Shown: positions 22,209-34,559 of the stretch, piece after piece
Layout: every line of letters begins with the position of its first letter
Numbering within the stretch: position 1 is the first letter of the stretch
Assembly (NCBI GenBank): GCA_017893485.1
Contig: CM030368.1
Coordinates: forward strand, 112,486,220-112,550,219
Source: Hemerocallis citrina
Lineage: Eukaryota; Streptophyta; Magnoliopsida; Asparagales; Asphodelaceae
DNA length: 64,000 bases
Direction: 5' to 3'
Notes under the pieces: model-generated
Database searches by the model: none
What the model saw: only the letters and a program-made list of their open reading frames with translations
Told to the model about the DNA's origin: nothing
Translations under genes and position numbers: made by a program

Positions 22209-23584
22209 ATGGCCTCCTCCTCCCTCCAGGGTCTCGAGCAGACCGTCTTAATCGAAGTGCTCCTAAGACCAAGCATAGAAGAGGAAGCCCCCGACTCGAT
22301 GGAGTCGCTACCCGTCCAACTCCGGGACAACTGGATGAAGCCCTTGATAGAGTTCCTCAGGGATGGGACCCTTCCCCAGGATCGTAAAGAAGCCTGTCGA
22401 ATCCGAACGAGAGCCGAGCGGTACACCCTTGTTGAAGGAGCCTTGTACAAATGCTCTTATACCCAAGTAGATGACAGACCCTACTTGAGATGCCTGTCCC
22501 CGGAAGAAGCCTCGTATGCCCTGCAAGAACTTCACGAAGGCATAGGCGGAGCCACTCGGGATCAAAGTCCCTCGCTAGGAAAGTTTTGAACTATGGGTAC
22601 TTTTGGCCTACCCTACTTCGAGATGCCGAGCAACATGTCCGGCAATGCAGACCTTGTTAGCAGTTCTCCAACATCCGCCGCCTACCCCAAGCACAACTCA
22701 CATCTCTCTCGAGTCCAATTCCCTTCGTAATGTGGGGGATGGACTTGCTAGGTCCATTCCCACCAGCTCCTGGCTAGCTCAAGTTCCTAGTCGTGGTGAT
22801 CGACTATTTCTCTAAGTGGATCGAGGCCGAACCACTAGCTGCTATTACTGAGAACAAAGTGCTGCAATTCTTCTGGAAAAATGTAATCTGTAGGTTCGAC
22901 ATGCCTCGAGTCCTAATAAGGGATAACGGAACACAGTTTACAGGGGTAGCCTTCTGTTCTTTATGTGAAGACCTCGGCATTCAGCAATGCTTCTCCTCCG
23001 TCTCCCATCCTTAGTCCAATGGTCAACTAGAGAACGCCAACAGGCAGATCCTCTCCGGTATCAAGAAGAGACTACATAAGTCGGCCAAAGGCTTATGGGC
23101 GGAACAACTTCCTAACGTATTGTGGAACTACCGCACTACAAAGAGGACCCCCACAGGAGAGTTGCCCTTCAATCTCACCTACGGGCCCGAAGCTGTAATC
23201 CCCTTAGAAGTTGGTTTGTCATCCCCTCGCCTTATTGCCTATGATGAAGAGCAGAACGCCAGAGAGCTCCAGGCGAATTTGGACCTTATTGATGAGCTCC
23301 GTGAAAGAGCTTCAATTCGCTAGCAAAATTATCGGAGAACAATCGAGCAGGCCTACAACAAAAGAGTCCGTCCCACCGATCTCAAGGAAGGGGACTTAGT
23401 CCTCAGAAAGCTAGCTATCTCATTCCCCAGCCAAAAAAGTAAGCTAGCTCCGAATTGGGAAGGACCGTACAAGGTTTCCAAGGTAGTCCGGCCAGAAGCA
23501 TATCGCCTTGAAGATGTCGAAGGCAAAGTGATACCAAGAACTTTGAATGCCGACCATTTACTGAAGTACCAAGAGGGTTTTTAA
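22209..23584 (+). pseudogene. Tat-A integrase with C-terminal region
   Basis: An N-terminal linker and damaged HHCC zinc region (22209-22790) show LQELHEGIGG. The catalytic core shows VIDYFSKWIEAEPLA, IRDNGTQFTG and SNGQLENANRQI, which supply D, D and E. The C-terminal region shows WEGPYKVSKVV and ends at 23584 after LNADHLLKYQEGF. Damage: frameshifts between about 22560 and 22790, and stops near 23012 and 23321. Integrase inserts element DNA; I see no chromodomain, as expected for Tat. Confidence 0.87.
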
Positions 23585-23779
23585 ACACCTCTCCGAGTAC
23601 GATCAAATGTCGAGTCGTTCCTATCTTTTTGTTTTTTAGTTGCTTCTTTATTTTTCCTTTGTAATAACTGCTTGCAACTTAGAAGCAGCCGATTAGCAGT
23701 TATCAATAAAGAACTTCTTTCCCCTGATGATTCCCTTGTGATTATTTTATCTTTCTGTTTAAGACCTTTAATTGCTCTT
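23585..23779 (+). other. Tat-A post-pol spacer
   Basis: About 195 bases of T-rich sequence with AATAAAGAACTT near 23705 lie between the pol stop and the tandem array. I see no open frame or motif beyond a possible polyadenylation signal. Confidence 0.4.
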
Positions 23780-24260
23780 ACTCGAATGACGTGTTTGGAG
23801 TCCAAAACTTGGCTCGATTCTGCTTCGCAAGCTCGCTCTTAAGTGAGTTAGAAGTGGTTTGCCATTCGAAACTGCTCCTACAACCGTTGAAATTTACTCG
23901 AACGACGTGTTCGGAGTCCAAAACTTGGCTTGATTCCGCCTCGAAAGCTTGCTCTTAAGCGGGCTAGAAGTGGTTTGCCATTCGGAACTGCTCCCACAAC
24001 CGTTGAAACTTACTCAAACGACACGTTCGGAGTCCAAAACTTGGCTCGATTCTGCTTCGCAAACTCGCTCTTAAGCGAGCTAGAAGTGGTTCGCCATTCG
24101 GAATTGCTCCCACAACCGTTGAAACTCACTCAAACGACGCGTTCGTAGTCGAAAACTTGGCTCGATTCCGCTTCACAAACTCGCTCTTAAGCAAGCTAGA
24201 AGTGGTTCGCCATTCGGAACTGCTCCCACAACCGTTGAAACTCACTCAAACGACACGTTC
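23780..24260. repeat. 116-bp tandem array of Tat-A
   Basis: Four full units and a partial fifth start at 23780, 23896, 24012, 24128 and 24244, each beginning ACTCRAAYGACRYGTT and containing AAAACTTGGCTCGATTC. The spacing is exactly 116 bases throughout. Bases 24261-24700 contain two copies of CTTGGCTGGATAACTGA about 90 bases apart and no convincing gene. The placement right after pol mirrors the 115-bp array of Tat-B. Confidence 0.9.
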
Positions 24261-24839
24261 AGAATCCAGACCACTTGGCTGGATAACTGACGAAATTTCT
24301 ACAACTACACTAGAAATGGGAGAAGTATACTTGGAGAAGTGCCTGAATGAATGCCCCATTGCTTCACTTGGCTGGATAACTGATGAAGATATTCAGGCAT
24401 ACATTTCCGAGCGACTCGCATTCCGAGCTGCGTATTGGAGAAAAACATCTTTCTTCTCAAAATTCACGCAAGGTCTTGATCAGACGGCTCAGATTGGGCC
24501 GCGACCACAAAACGACAAGATATCGTTTTCTCGTGATCCACACCATCTTTCACATCAAGATCCATACAAAATCCTCAGATAGAGGCACGTCCCTCGGAGT
24601 TCAAAGCGTAGCAAGACCCCACTTCTACTCCTCGCTCTTAAGCGAGCTAGAAATGGTCAGCCCTTTAGAAACACCCTTACAACCATAGATAATTAACAAA
24701 GCACGCAAACACAAACACACAAGCGTAAAAAAATAAACAAAGCTTTCACTTCCATAAAGATTAAGGTTCGACTACAAGATCAGCTACTCAGTTCTCTATG
24801 ACAAGTTACAAAGGTTGGAAAAAAAAGAAGCCAAAATTA

Positions 24840-25706
24840 CGACTACTCTTTCAACGCTTCTTCGGGACAGGGATGTTCCGATTTAAAGACACCCGAGGAC
24901 GGCGGCGCCTAACCTCGGAGCTCGTCTTTAGGCCAGCAAACTGAGATGCATCTTCAGAACTGCCTCTGACGGTGGCCCCGATGGACGCTCCGCTCGACGA
25001 AGCCGCCACACCACTTTGAGCATCAATAGGGCTCTACCAAGCAGCGGGCGAGCGAGTCGCGAGCTCATAAAAAAAAATTCCTCTCTTGCTCTCTTCACGG
25101 GTATACGATGTGCTTCTGATGTTAACCGGTTTAGGTTGAGGTTTGAGCGGAGCGACTTCCTCCTCGAGCTCGACAATTCGATCTTTCAAAGAGGCATCTG
25201 TCACGACAATCTTGAAGCGGGGGAGCTGAGCAGAGCCCCCAGCGCCAGAGCTGTGGGCGATAATTCGACGAAGATGAGTAACTTCGATGCTCTTATCAAC
25301 CTGTAACCCTCTTCAGCTCATCAACCTTCGCTGTCGCCTCACTCACGGTTGCTAACAGCTCATCTCGCTCATCCGTCAACTTGCCTATCGCCGCTTTTAA
25401 TTCTTCTCTCTCCACCAAGAGCTCATCTTCGGCTATCGACAATTCGTGGACCTCAGCTAACAGTTCTTCACTCTCTACCGAGACATCAGATAGCACCTTC
25501 TTTAGTTGCTTCATCTCGGAGAGACGCTTCGACAACTCTAGCTTAAGGCGGTCCAAGTCCAACTCGCTCTTGTGAAAACACTCTCGACTGTGAGAGAGGG
25601 CCAACTTCGTTGCTTTCAAGTCAGCTCGGAGACGAGAGACCTCAGCTGCTACCACGTTTGGCGATGCCTCCTGAAAGAATACAACGACACTAAGCTCGTG
25701 CAACAC
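24840..25706 (-). pseudogene. Tat-A antisense ORF, coiled-coil part
   Basis: The best-preserved part (25706-25296) encodes 136 residues of heptad-like, Glu/Leu/Lys-rich coiled coil, with segments such as LSEMKQLKKVLSDV and LTDERDELLATV. To its left, the continuation to about 24840 is broken among frames. The position after pol and the antisense direction match the antisense ORF of Tat-B and of RIRE2- and Grande-type elements, whose function is not established. The N-terminal domain expected to the right of 25706 is missing because the element is truncated there. Confidence 0.6.
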
Positions 25707-28140
25707 AGCTAAATTTCAAATCAAGTCAACTCCAAAACGAGATCGACGATAATCAATTAATGCATACGAATTTCTACAGCATATTTATTACAACTAATAT
25801 AAATTAGTCAGTAATACTTCAAAGCACACAAAGGAATCAAAAGTTTCCTTAAAACTTGAATACACTATAAACACAATGTACTATGATCTTAAGAATTAAT
25901 CAAAATAGACAAATGTACAAAACACGAAACTTAGACATGAATACGAGTAAAAGAAAACTGTCTAAAGTAACAAATAACACTAATCTTAGTCAGTATAAAA
26001 AAATATTAAGCACTCCGAATGTTGCTAAAACATTTGTATGAAACCATAAAATGCAAAATTGATATATGAACAGATCAAAAAAAAAAATGATCACTGATCA
26101 AATAGTAGCGTAAAAGATCAATATAGCAAGAAGACAATAAGGCCAACCATACAAAATAAGAAGCAAAAGAAAAGTTAAGAACATGAATAATGGCAAAAGT
26201 AAATAATAATAAAAGTAACACAAAGAATACAAACATAAAGATGATAAAAAATATATAGGCATAGGAAGATAGTCAGTCAAAGACACGTTGAAATACCAAC
26301 AAATTTAGCTAAGCCAAAATAATGATAATAATGACAATAATAATCTGAAAAATAAAATAAAAATAAAAATTAAAACATGGGTGTCGAATTTTGTTAAAAA
26401 GTATGAGATAAGTGTAATAGTAAAAATAATGATGTATATAAAAATACACAAAAGTTTCATTTGTAAAAGCAATATGATAACCATGTATGCGATTTCAGAT
26501 TTAATATATAGAATACTGATTATTATTTCAAAATATTTGTAAATTGTCAAGTATAATAAGAAAATTAACTTATGATATTATATATGAAATAAGTGTTTGG
26601 AATAGATGATAAAACCAACAATACTATAATATAAAAATTATAAGTAGTTATAGATATGAAACAAGTATAATAATAGTAAATGAAATAATAATATAACATT
26701 GGAATAATATATAATATTAATTATATAAAAATAAAATAATAAATAACTATGAATAATAAAGATCATATTATAAGTAGCAAACAAATATAAGATAGGCCAG
26801 GTAAATGAAATAGTATGAAAATATAAAAATACTAACATATGTAAAGATAAAGTATACATATATATATATACAAAATGATAATACTAAGATAACGAAAGTA
26901 GTTAATAGTAAACCTTAATAACATAGGGTGAAAAATAAAATAACGCATATAGGACAGATATGAAAACAAGTATAAATAATAAGGTAATTAAATGTGTAAA
27001 TAAGTGTAACTATATTATGAATAACAAAGTTGAAGTAGCATAGGCTAAGTTTTAAAATCTTATAAAATGGTATGAACAAGTACAAAAGAATAGATACTGA
27101 TAAGTAATATATATAAAACTAAAAGTGGGGGTTAGTAGAGTAGAAAATTTCTTTGTTGTGGGTTCGCTTCATTGATGTCTAGCTATAGACTTGCCTCCTT
27201 GACATCTAGTCACGAATTGCCTCTATGACATCAGGTTGCAGGTTGCCGTCTAGATATTCAGTCGCAGTTTTTGCCTCCCCGACATCCAGTTGCAAGTTTG
27301 CCTCCATTGACGTCTAGTTGCATATTTGCCTTCTCAACATCCGGTTGCTACAAAACGGTGAATGGAATGACATAATCTTCCATATGTACTGAGATATTGA
27401 TTGCATAATTAAGTAATATGCTATGTTTTGAAATTGGTGATATATAAATAGAAGTAAAAGTGTGGGATAGAAAAAGTAGGAAATAAGGTAGAAAATTACA
27501 ATGAAAGAATGAAAAGGTACATGTCATAAATCTTGAATATAAATAGTAGAAATTAGTAGCAATGAAAACAATATAAAAAGTAAGGAGAAGAAAATAAAAT
27601 GAAGTAAATGCGTAGGCTTAAATGCAATTGCGAATGAGAGATAACTATATAGTGTTGTAAGTTAGCATAAATAATCATATGTTAAAAAAATATACAGTAA
27701 ATAGTAGAAAGTGTATGCAGAAACATATTATATTTATATAAGTAAAAACATTCAAATCACGTTAAAACATATTGGAATTAATAAGACAATATAAAGTAAT
27801 GAAGTAATGAATATATATATAAATCAAAAAATCAAAGCATATATAAAATGAATGTACATCAAAAATTTAAAATATAATAAGAATAATAAATAAAGAAATT
27901 AATAGTCGTAGTAACAATTTAGTAAGTAGTAACTGAAACTAATATAATGCATAAAAGTAATAGCAAAATAAATGAGTAAATATAAAAGTACATAAAAATA
28001 TTAAGGGTAGAATTTAATGAAATAGAAAAAAATTATTAGGAAAAAAATAAAAGAAAAGGGAAAAGTTAGTCTACGTACAAAAACATAATATATTCAAGCA
28101 ATAATCGAAAGAAAACAAAATTTAAGTAAAAAAAAAAAAA
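25707..28140 (-). mobile_element. Relic of family L internal region, inverted
   Basis: This is very AT-rich sequence with no coding potential. The part 27100-27370 is the reverse complement of 2145-2400 in family L copy 1, including the minisatellite and the GGGGTTA...AGTAGAAAAT flank. The base composition on both sides matches the family L internal region read backwards. No primer-binding site or LTR border is visible, so both ends are lost. Short open frames (26098-26859) are AT-driven. Confidence 0.5.
27165..27352 (-). repeat. Family L minisatellite, inverted copy
   Basis: About seven units of 26-29 bp in the form TTGCCTCCMYGACATCYAGT are the reverse complement of the array at 2165-2356. 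This is the anchor that identifies the surrounding relic. Confidence 0.8.
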
Positions 28141-28560
28141 ATTAATTATAATGTAATGTAGCATCCGTCACACAAAAGTGACAAATGAAAATCATACATT
28201 ATGTCATTCAAAAGTATGAACTGCAAACACCAATAGAAAAAGAAACTAGATTCTCCACATTCCAAACTTCAATAATATAATTTGTCTTATAAAATACTAA
28301 ACTTATAGAACAAATACACTAGAACTAGCAAAATATACTTTAAATTTAAACAACTAAAATAGATAAGTCAAATACTAATAAAATTATCCCAATTTAACGT
28401 CAATAAAAATAATTAAAAGGTAATTATAACGGCAAGAGAAAACAAATCATTCATCTTCTTTTTAAGAGAAAACAATTAACCCACTTACGATAAAGAAATT
28501 TTTAGTCGAATCTAGACATACAAATAATTAAATTTTCATTACAAGCATTCATGATCAAAT
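28141..28560. other. AT-rich gap, no feature seen
   Basis: I find no gene, repeat unit or element border in this stretch beyond an A run near 28129-28141. Confidence 0.6.
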
Positions 28561-29503
28561 TGTAACCCCTGGTTCCATTTTTTTCTATTTTCTTTTGTAT
28601 TTATTTTATTCATTGTACTCTATTTATTAAATTCTGAACCCTGTATTTGATTTTTTCCTCTTAATAAAATTTATTTGTTGCTTCGATTCATATTTTATTC
28701 CAATCGGATTAAATTTGAGTTTTCCTTGAAACCCTAAACTGTATTCTTTCTTGAAATTGACTAATTTTAATCCTCTGATTCATGGCTTAATCTATTCATT
28801 ATTCCTCTTGCCCTGTTGGATCCAAACCCCCTATCATATTACCCAAATGCCTATTTGATACTACCCATTAACCCAAAACCCTATATAACCCTATATAAAC
28901 CTACCTCCACCCTACAAACCCTAACCCCCTATACAATTAAACCCCCGCCGCTACTCTTCTTCTACCTCCAGAACTCCAAAACCCATCCAGCCCTTTCCAT
29001 CCTCCAGTCGCCATCTTCTCGACCAACAACCTTCCCCTCCTAGTCATCGACGCCCTCTCATCCAACCACTGGCGAGCCACTCCTCAAATCGTCATCCCAA
29101 CCATCCCTCCTTCCTCCCCGCCCGCTCTTCATTGAACCCATCATCGCAACCTCCCCCTCCCCATTACTGAACTCCACTGCAGACCACCACCCTCACCTCG
29201 TCGCCGAGTGCCACAGCCGAACCCACCATCAGCACCACAACTTCCAGTCGACCGCCATCAACCACGATGCTCCTCCTTTCTTCCTCTGTTTTCCTTTGAA
29301 AACAGAGCCTCCGTCTTCCTCCTCATCGCCCCCCCAATCGCCGACGACCCTGCTCCTCCTCTCCATCCATCGAATCCCCGCACCTCCATGACCTCCGCCC
29401 TCGCTGTCAACCCCCAGTCGTCACCTTCTTCAATCTCTGCTCGAACCCATCGCCATTGACCCCTGTTTTCGTCGACTGCTCTTCCCCTCGAGTGCTGTCG
29501 ACC
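28561..29503 (+). mobile_element. Possible LTR head with TATA box, truncated
   Basis: It begins TGTAACCCC, the same opening as other LTRs here. It then has a promoter-like TATATAAAC near 28892-28899 and a C-rich leader whose frames are Pro/Ser-rich (28816-29043, 29208-29459). It is cut at 29504 by family E copy 2. The P/S-rich frames look like LTR leader sequence and have no recognisable domain. A host gene's promoter and 5' end cannot be fully excluded, because an AAACCCTAA box is present. Confidence 0.35.
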
Positions 29504-30309
29504 TGTCACTCTCCGCTTTCCAAAAATATGGAATGCAAGCACGTGACGTTGGCCCAACGAATGACTTGCATCATTCATACGCTATTGTCGATTCAACTCA
29601 ACAATATAAACAAGAAAGTAATACAATCACGCATGCATTAAAGGAGTAATCACATGAATAAAAATACTTAGAATTTAAGAATAAAATAATCGAACATAAT
29701 GACAATCCAACATCTGGAATAAAAAATAACAATATTCGGGTCAAAAGCCCACAATACAAGAAATAATATTGTTCAATTTATTTAAGTCTTCAAAACAAAA
29801 TAATAATTATTTAAGCGGCTATGCAAGTTCAATTCTTTAACCATGTTGTTCTCCTAGTCCCTCAGGCAATTCTCCTGGATTACCTATAAACTGTTCATCT
29901 AAAAGGGAGAAAAAATATGTCCTAAGAGCAAGTCGTGGACAGCAAGTAGAGAAACAGAGAAACAATGATATTTTCAGTATAACAATGAATTCAATAAGCA
30001 ATAGAGTCGATGACAATGAACAATGGCAAAATGATAACGATGCAATGTACAATACTGGTGATTGATAATGATGATAATAAATAATAACAATAACAGGTAA
30101 ACAATAACTATAATGTTGTTCAGTAACGATAACAATATGCAATGACGATGCGATGAAATTCTTAAGTCTATTAATCATTTTAATCCTAACTAATTCACGT
30201 ACTACTGCATCCCATAACTACAGGTTCGATACATACAATCAATTTCGTTTAGACTAAGGTGTTAGATTCTATAGGTCATGTACTTGGCACGATATAACAT
30301 TAAAATGAT

Positions 30310-30466
30310 AACACCGACTATTGCAGCAATTTCTTGCACAATAACGATAACACTGGCTATTGCAGCAATTTCTTGCAAAATAATCATAACACTGGCTATT
30401 GCAGCAATTTCTTGCATAATAACGATAACACTAGCCATTGACGCAATTTCTTGCACAATGACGATA
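30310..30466. repeat. 39-bp tandem repeat
   Basis: Four units spaced 39 bases apart (TATTGCAGCAATTTCTTGCA near 30319, 30358, 30397, with a degenerate fourth) share ATAACGATAACACTGGC. Because 39 is a multiple of three, both strands stay open and mimic a 13-residue repeat protein. Confidence 0.85.
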
Positions 30467-31861
30467 ACGATATTTTTGGAACGAGCCCCACACTTCCGAG
30501 TACAGTCACTATAGTATCAACTACTCTAGTCAACCCTTAACCCTAGTTTAATTAACATTCTTTATTAATTCAACATGCAATACTAATAGGGAACAATAGG
30601 GACAGAAATATCAATGGAGAAATAATACGGCGATTAATAAGGGACACTAGAATGATGACAACACAACCCTAAGATCATGCAATATACTCCATACAATAAA
30701 ATGCACCAAATACAACATTTAGATTCAATTATATATTATTAAATATGGAAACTCAATTCTGGACAGCAGTAGGTTGCTGTACTAAGATTGAATTTCCGGC
30801 TGCTATAGAATAGCAAATGTGAATCCGTCAGAAGTTCTAGAAACTAGAGTCCTGCCTGGTTCCAACAAAAATTAAAAGTCCAAAATTCGACAACAGTAGC
30901 TAGGTGAATTATAGTGTTCTTTACAGGTTACAGGTACTGGCTGGTTATTAATGTTAACTAGTTTCAGTTGTAAAAGCAGTAAATATTCATTTTAAAAATC
31001 AGCAAAAATAATTTTCATTACCCTAATCATGTTGACTATCAATTTGAAAATTTTCATGGTAATATTTGATCATTAGTTCATCTATTTAATTAGGTTAACA
31101 TGGTATATGCATAAATCTGGAAAAAAATACAGCAGCAGTAAAACGGTCATAACTCATGCAATATAAGTCAGAATCAAAATTTTTGGATGTTCTGGAAACT
31201 AGACACTTGGGGCTACATTTCATATTCAGAAAGTTATTGATTTCGATGACATTATCTAGGCCGAAACAACATGACAATGTTGAGGTTGGTAGTAAATTTC
31301 AGGGTCTCAATATATTTTTTGTGAATAAAATAATTAAAATGTTATAAACGATGAGTTGGGGGTCGAAAACATAAATCACAGTAAGTTACATCTATGTGAA
31401 TATGGTATTAAGATGTATAATATCCATAATCATACTAATCACAATCAACCAATACGGCAACATCAATCATATAACAACCAACACTAGCATACAATCTACA
31501 ATAGTTGTGTAATGTCATGACATGAATTACAATAACAATCCCTATTCATATATTCAATAATTAACCAGATAGAATGCATACAAGATCTCTATAACTTAGA
31601 GGCAAAAGATGGCACAAAGTCAAGACTACTACTTGGATTGGCTCGTGTAAATCCAAAGTATCCCAACGAAAGATAACAATAGATGATATACGATAATCTT
31701 GATAGATCTACTTGCGGAAATCAATAAATAATCTCGAATACGATACAATAAAATTCGAGAGTGAGATGACTTGCCTTTAACAACGACGTTAGATCCAAAA
31801 TATTGAGAATAATTGGATAAGAATCCCAGAGCAACGACAACGATCGTGAACAAAGCGAATC

Positions 31862-32140
31862 CTGATGTGATGATCACGATAGGGTACAGATCTTGATGGG
31901 GATCAAGATCGGATGATCAGACAGCTGAGATTGAAGATCAAGATCAAGATGATGTTCACGATCGTGATGATCAAAGGAGATCCGATGATTCAGATCGAAG
32001 ATCAAGATCAAGATGCTGATGATCAATGCAGATCAAACGACCAAGATAATTTAGCTTGATGATGATGATGATCGTGATGATCAAGAGGAGGATCGGACGG
32101 CTGAGCTTGATCAAGGGCACTTGATGATCAACACAGAGGA
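31862..32140. repeat. GATC/GATGATC-rich imperfect array
   Basis: Dozens of GATCAAGAT, GATGATC and GATCGTGATGATC words occur irregularly. It is a low-complexity expansion within family E copy 2 that is not seen in copies 1 or 3. Confidence 0.8.
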
Positions 32141-32785
32141 GACTCCATACTCGGGTGTAGCGATGGCCGGAGGTAGGGGCTGGTGGAGCTCAGGGTAGTG
32201 CTAGGCACAGTCGAGGAAGAGGATAGGGAGTGCTGTGAGGGTGCAGTCAGTAGCAGGGTGATGGTGCTCAATTGGTGCACTGTGGTGGCTGGTTGTTATC
32301 GGTGATTGGGGAGGAGTAGCAAAGAGGGTGGGGAACGGTGCTGTAGGGCGAAGCGACGGGTTGAGCGATGTGGATGGTACCGGCATATGGTGTTTGCATT
32401 GGTGGTCGATGGAGGTTGGCAGGTGGTCACAATCGGGATCGCGACTGCGACGAGGAGAGGTGTAGCGGTCGACTGAGGACCAGGCAGTCGAAGGCGAGGG
32501 GCAGTTTGACTTTAGTGGGCTTTTGGCGACAGTTTGGGGAGCGGGAGGACGAGGCGATGAGGGTGACACGGCTGGAGCGTCGGGGGTCTACGAAGAGTGC
32601 GAAGAGGAGGAGTTGGGGAATGAACAGGAGGAAGATGAAGGAGGTGAAGAGTTGGGGGGGTGACGGCTGCATAGGGATTATGGTTTTTTTTTCTTAATAG
32701 AATATATTATAATTTTATGATAAAGGGGGAGTTAGTGGGATGTGGGGATTGCGGAATCAGTTAATTAGATGGTGGGGGGATTAAT

Positions 32786-34559
32786 TGTCACATCCCGCTT
32801 TCCAAAAAGGAATACGAAATACGGATACGTGACTAAGTCCAGCGAACAATTTTCATCATCTATAAGGTGTCAGGATCTTTACAACATTTCACAGGAATAA
32901 TCAGAGTAGGAAGCAAGAGAAGTCAACCACACATGCATAAATAAATCAATATACCAACAGAATTTACTTGAAACAAAGCTTAAAAAAATTTCAAATAAAC
33001 CAGATCTGAACAAGTCGATAATCCTGGGACAAACTGCCCAATACAAAATAATTCAAGTAACAGATACAATTATTCAAATAAGCAACAGGAAATAATAATA
33101 GAAAAAACTCCAGCATCTAAAATCTCAGATCACCTACTCTTTCAGGCAGCTGATTTCCATGATCTGCAATTTAGTAAATTGCAGGAAGAGGAAAAAGAAA
33201 ACAAAAAAAAAACACCCGTCAATGCAAGTTACGGGCCGCTTGTAGTGCAAGCACAAGTACAGGTAAAGATAAACAAATATAAATAATAATAGAAACAAAC
33301 ATAGCATAAAATAGATATGACAGAGCAAAACAGAATGTCTAACATGAATCAGAAAACAGAATCAAGTAACATGGTATGCTAACAGGTACATGTGATATGT
33401 AACAGATGTCAAGTATCATGCAGACATGTAAACTGGTAACAAGTGTCCAGTAGTATGTAACAGATAACAAATAACAGATGTCAAATAACAAATACAGGTA
33501 AGCAGATAACAGATATCATGTTGTTACAGGTCTTGTGTTTTAGTTCTATCTAGGTAGCACTTCATGCAGTCCAGGTTTTTACCACATGGTTGCTACATTC
33601 AAACAGTTTCGTTTAGATTTCGTAGGGGATTCTATAGGGCCGTGTACTCAGGTATTAGACAGCCAGATATCAGTTGCAAATCTAGACAGACAGGTAGAAC
33701 CTACGGGTTCTCTTCTGAGTACACCTTCGTATAGGGAAGTGTGCAGTCCGGTAATCAGACAGACAAAGTCATGTATCATGTAGTCCTGAACACGTAACAG
33801 ATAATCCTGTGGGTAACACGGGCCCCCTTCCAAGTACACATTTCTATATTATCCACTACTAGATCTTTCCCTTAACCCCAACTTGGTTATTTGTTATTAT
33901 TATAAGACAAATATCTATGTGTCACAAAACAGAGTAAGAATAACAAGGCATAAATAGGTAACAGGTTCAGATTGAAAGACAAATATGTACAGGTGATAGA
34001 CAACACATAAAAGGATAGAACAATAAAAATTCTAGTTCAGGACAGCAAGACAGAACTGCACTAAATCTGGAATTTCCGTTGCTACAAATGTGCAAATATG
34101 GATCCGTTAGAAATTCTGGAAAACAAACTCTCGGCCGAATCTAGCAAATATATATAAGTCATATGGTATTTCACAAAAACAACAATCAAAACAGATTTGT
34201 ATCCAGAAAACCTGTTTAGCCAGAAATCAGAAGTTTTTTTTCTTAAACAGGAAAACGGCATAAAAACTTACTGATTAAATCCAAGAAAAATTTAGGATAT
34301 TCCCTAGTATGTTTAGCAACAGAAAATAAAGTTTCATAACTTTCCAATATAGATAGAATAGTCAAGTAAAATCAGAAAGCAGCAAGATACGACAGTTTTG
34401 TAAATCTGGAATCATAAACAGTGCAGTACTAAAACAACAATATCTTACAAAATATAAATCAAAATCCAGATCCGTCAAAAGGGTGATAAAATAGATACAG
34501 TAGGCTATATTTCATATTCATAAAATTTTTATAGAAAGTGATGCGATTTGTTTTTGGGG
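32786..34559 (-). mobile_element. LTR, family E copy 3 (cut by Tat-B)
   Basis: It starts TGTCACATCCCGCTTTCC and keeps the family blocks ATGGATCCGTTAGAAATTCT and TATTTCATATTCATAAAATT. At 34560 the Tat-B LTR begins, so the remainder was displaced to the far side of Tat-B and lies outside the window. Frames are short and non-coding. Confidence 0.6.

Larger units (their letters stand above)
17154..25706 (+). mobile_element. Tat-A: Tat-lineage Ty3 retrotransposon, decayed and 3'-truncated
   Basis: Order on plus: LTR (17154-17724), primer-binding site, gag, protease, reverse transcriptase with RNase H, a second RNase H, integrase, a 116-bp tandem array, and an antisense coiled-coil ORF. The second RNase H and the antisense ORF between pol and 3' LTR are hallmarks of plant Tat elements (RIRE2, Grande and Ogre relatives). 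No 3' LTR is found before unrelated AT-rich sequence begins near 25707-25860, so the right end is lost. The element sits inside family E copy 1. Confidence 0.85.
29504..32785 (-). mobile_element. LTR, family E copy 2
   Basis: The left end TGTCACTCTCCGCTTTCC matches copies 1 and 3. Blocks such as CAACGAATGACTTGCATCAT, CAACAATATAAACAAGAAAG and ATCCGTCAGAAGTTCTAGAA are shared with copy 1. Read on minus, a P/S-rich leader (32700-32160) and a GATC-rich array lie near its 5' side. Copy 3 starts immediately at 32786, so copy 2 was probably cut by it. There is no internal domain. The frames at 32201-32697 are composition artefacts. Confidence 0.55.

Noticed and set aside
25707..28560. Several short minus-strand ORFs (26098-26859)
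   Set aside because: AT-rich, Leu/Ile/Tyr/Phe-only frames without domains in a retroelement relic.
28816..29459. Host gene encoding a Pro/Ser-rich protein
   Set aside because: No domain, short frames, and the sequence fits an LTR leader; kept only as a possible LTR head.
32201..32697. Coding genes on both strands
   Set aside because: Composition-driven frames in family E LTR sequence with no recognisable motif.
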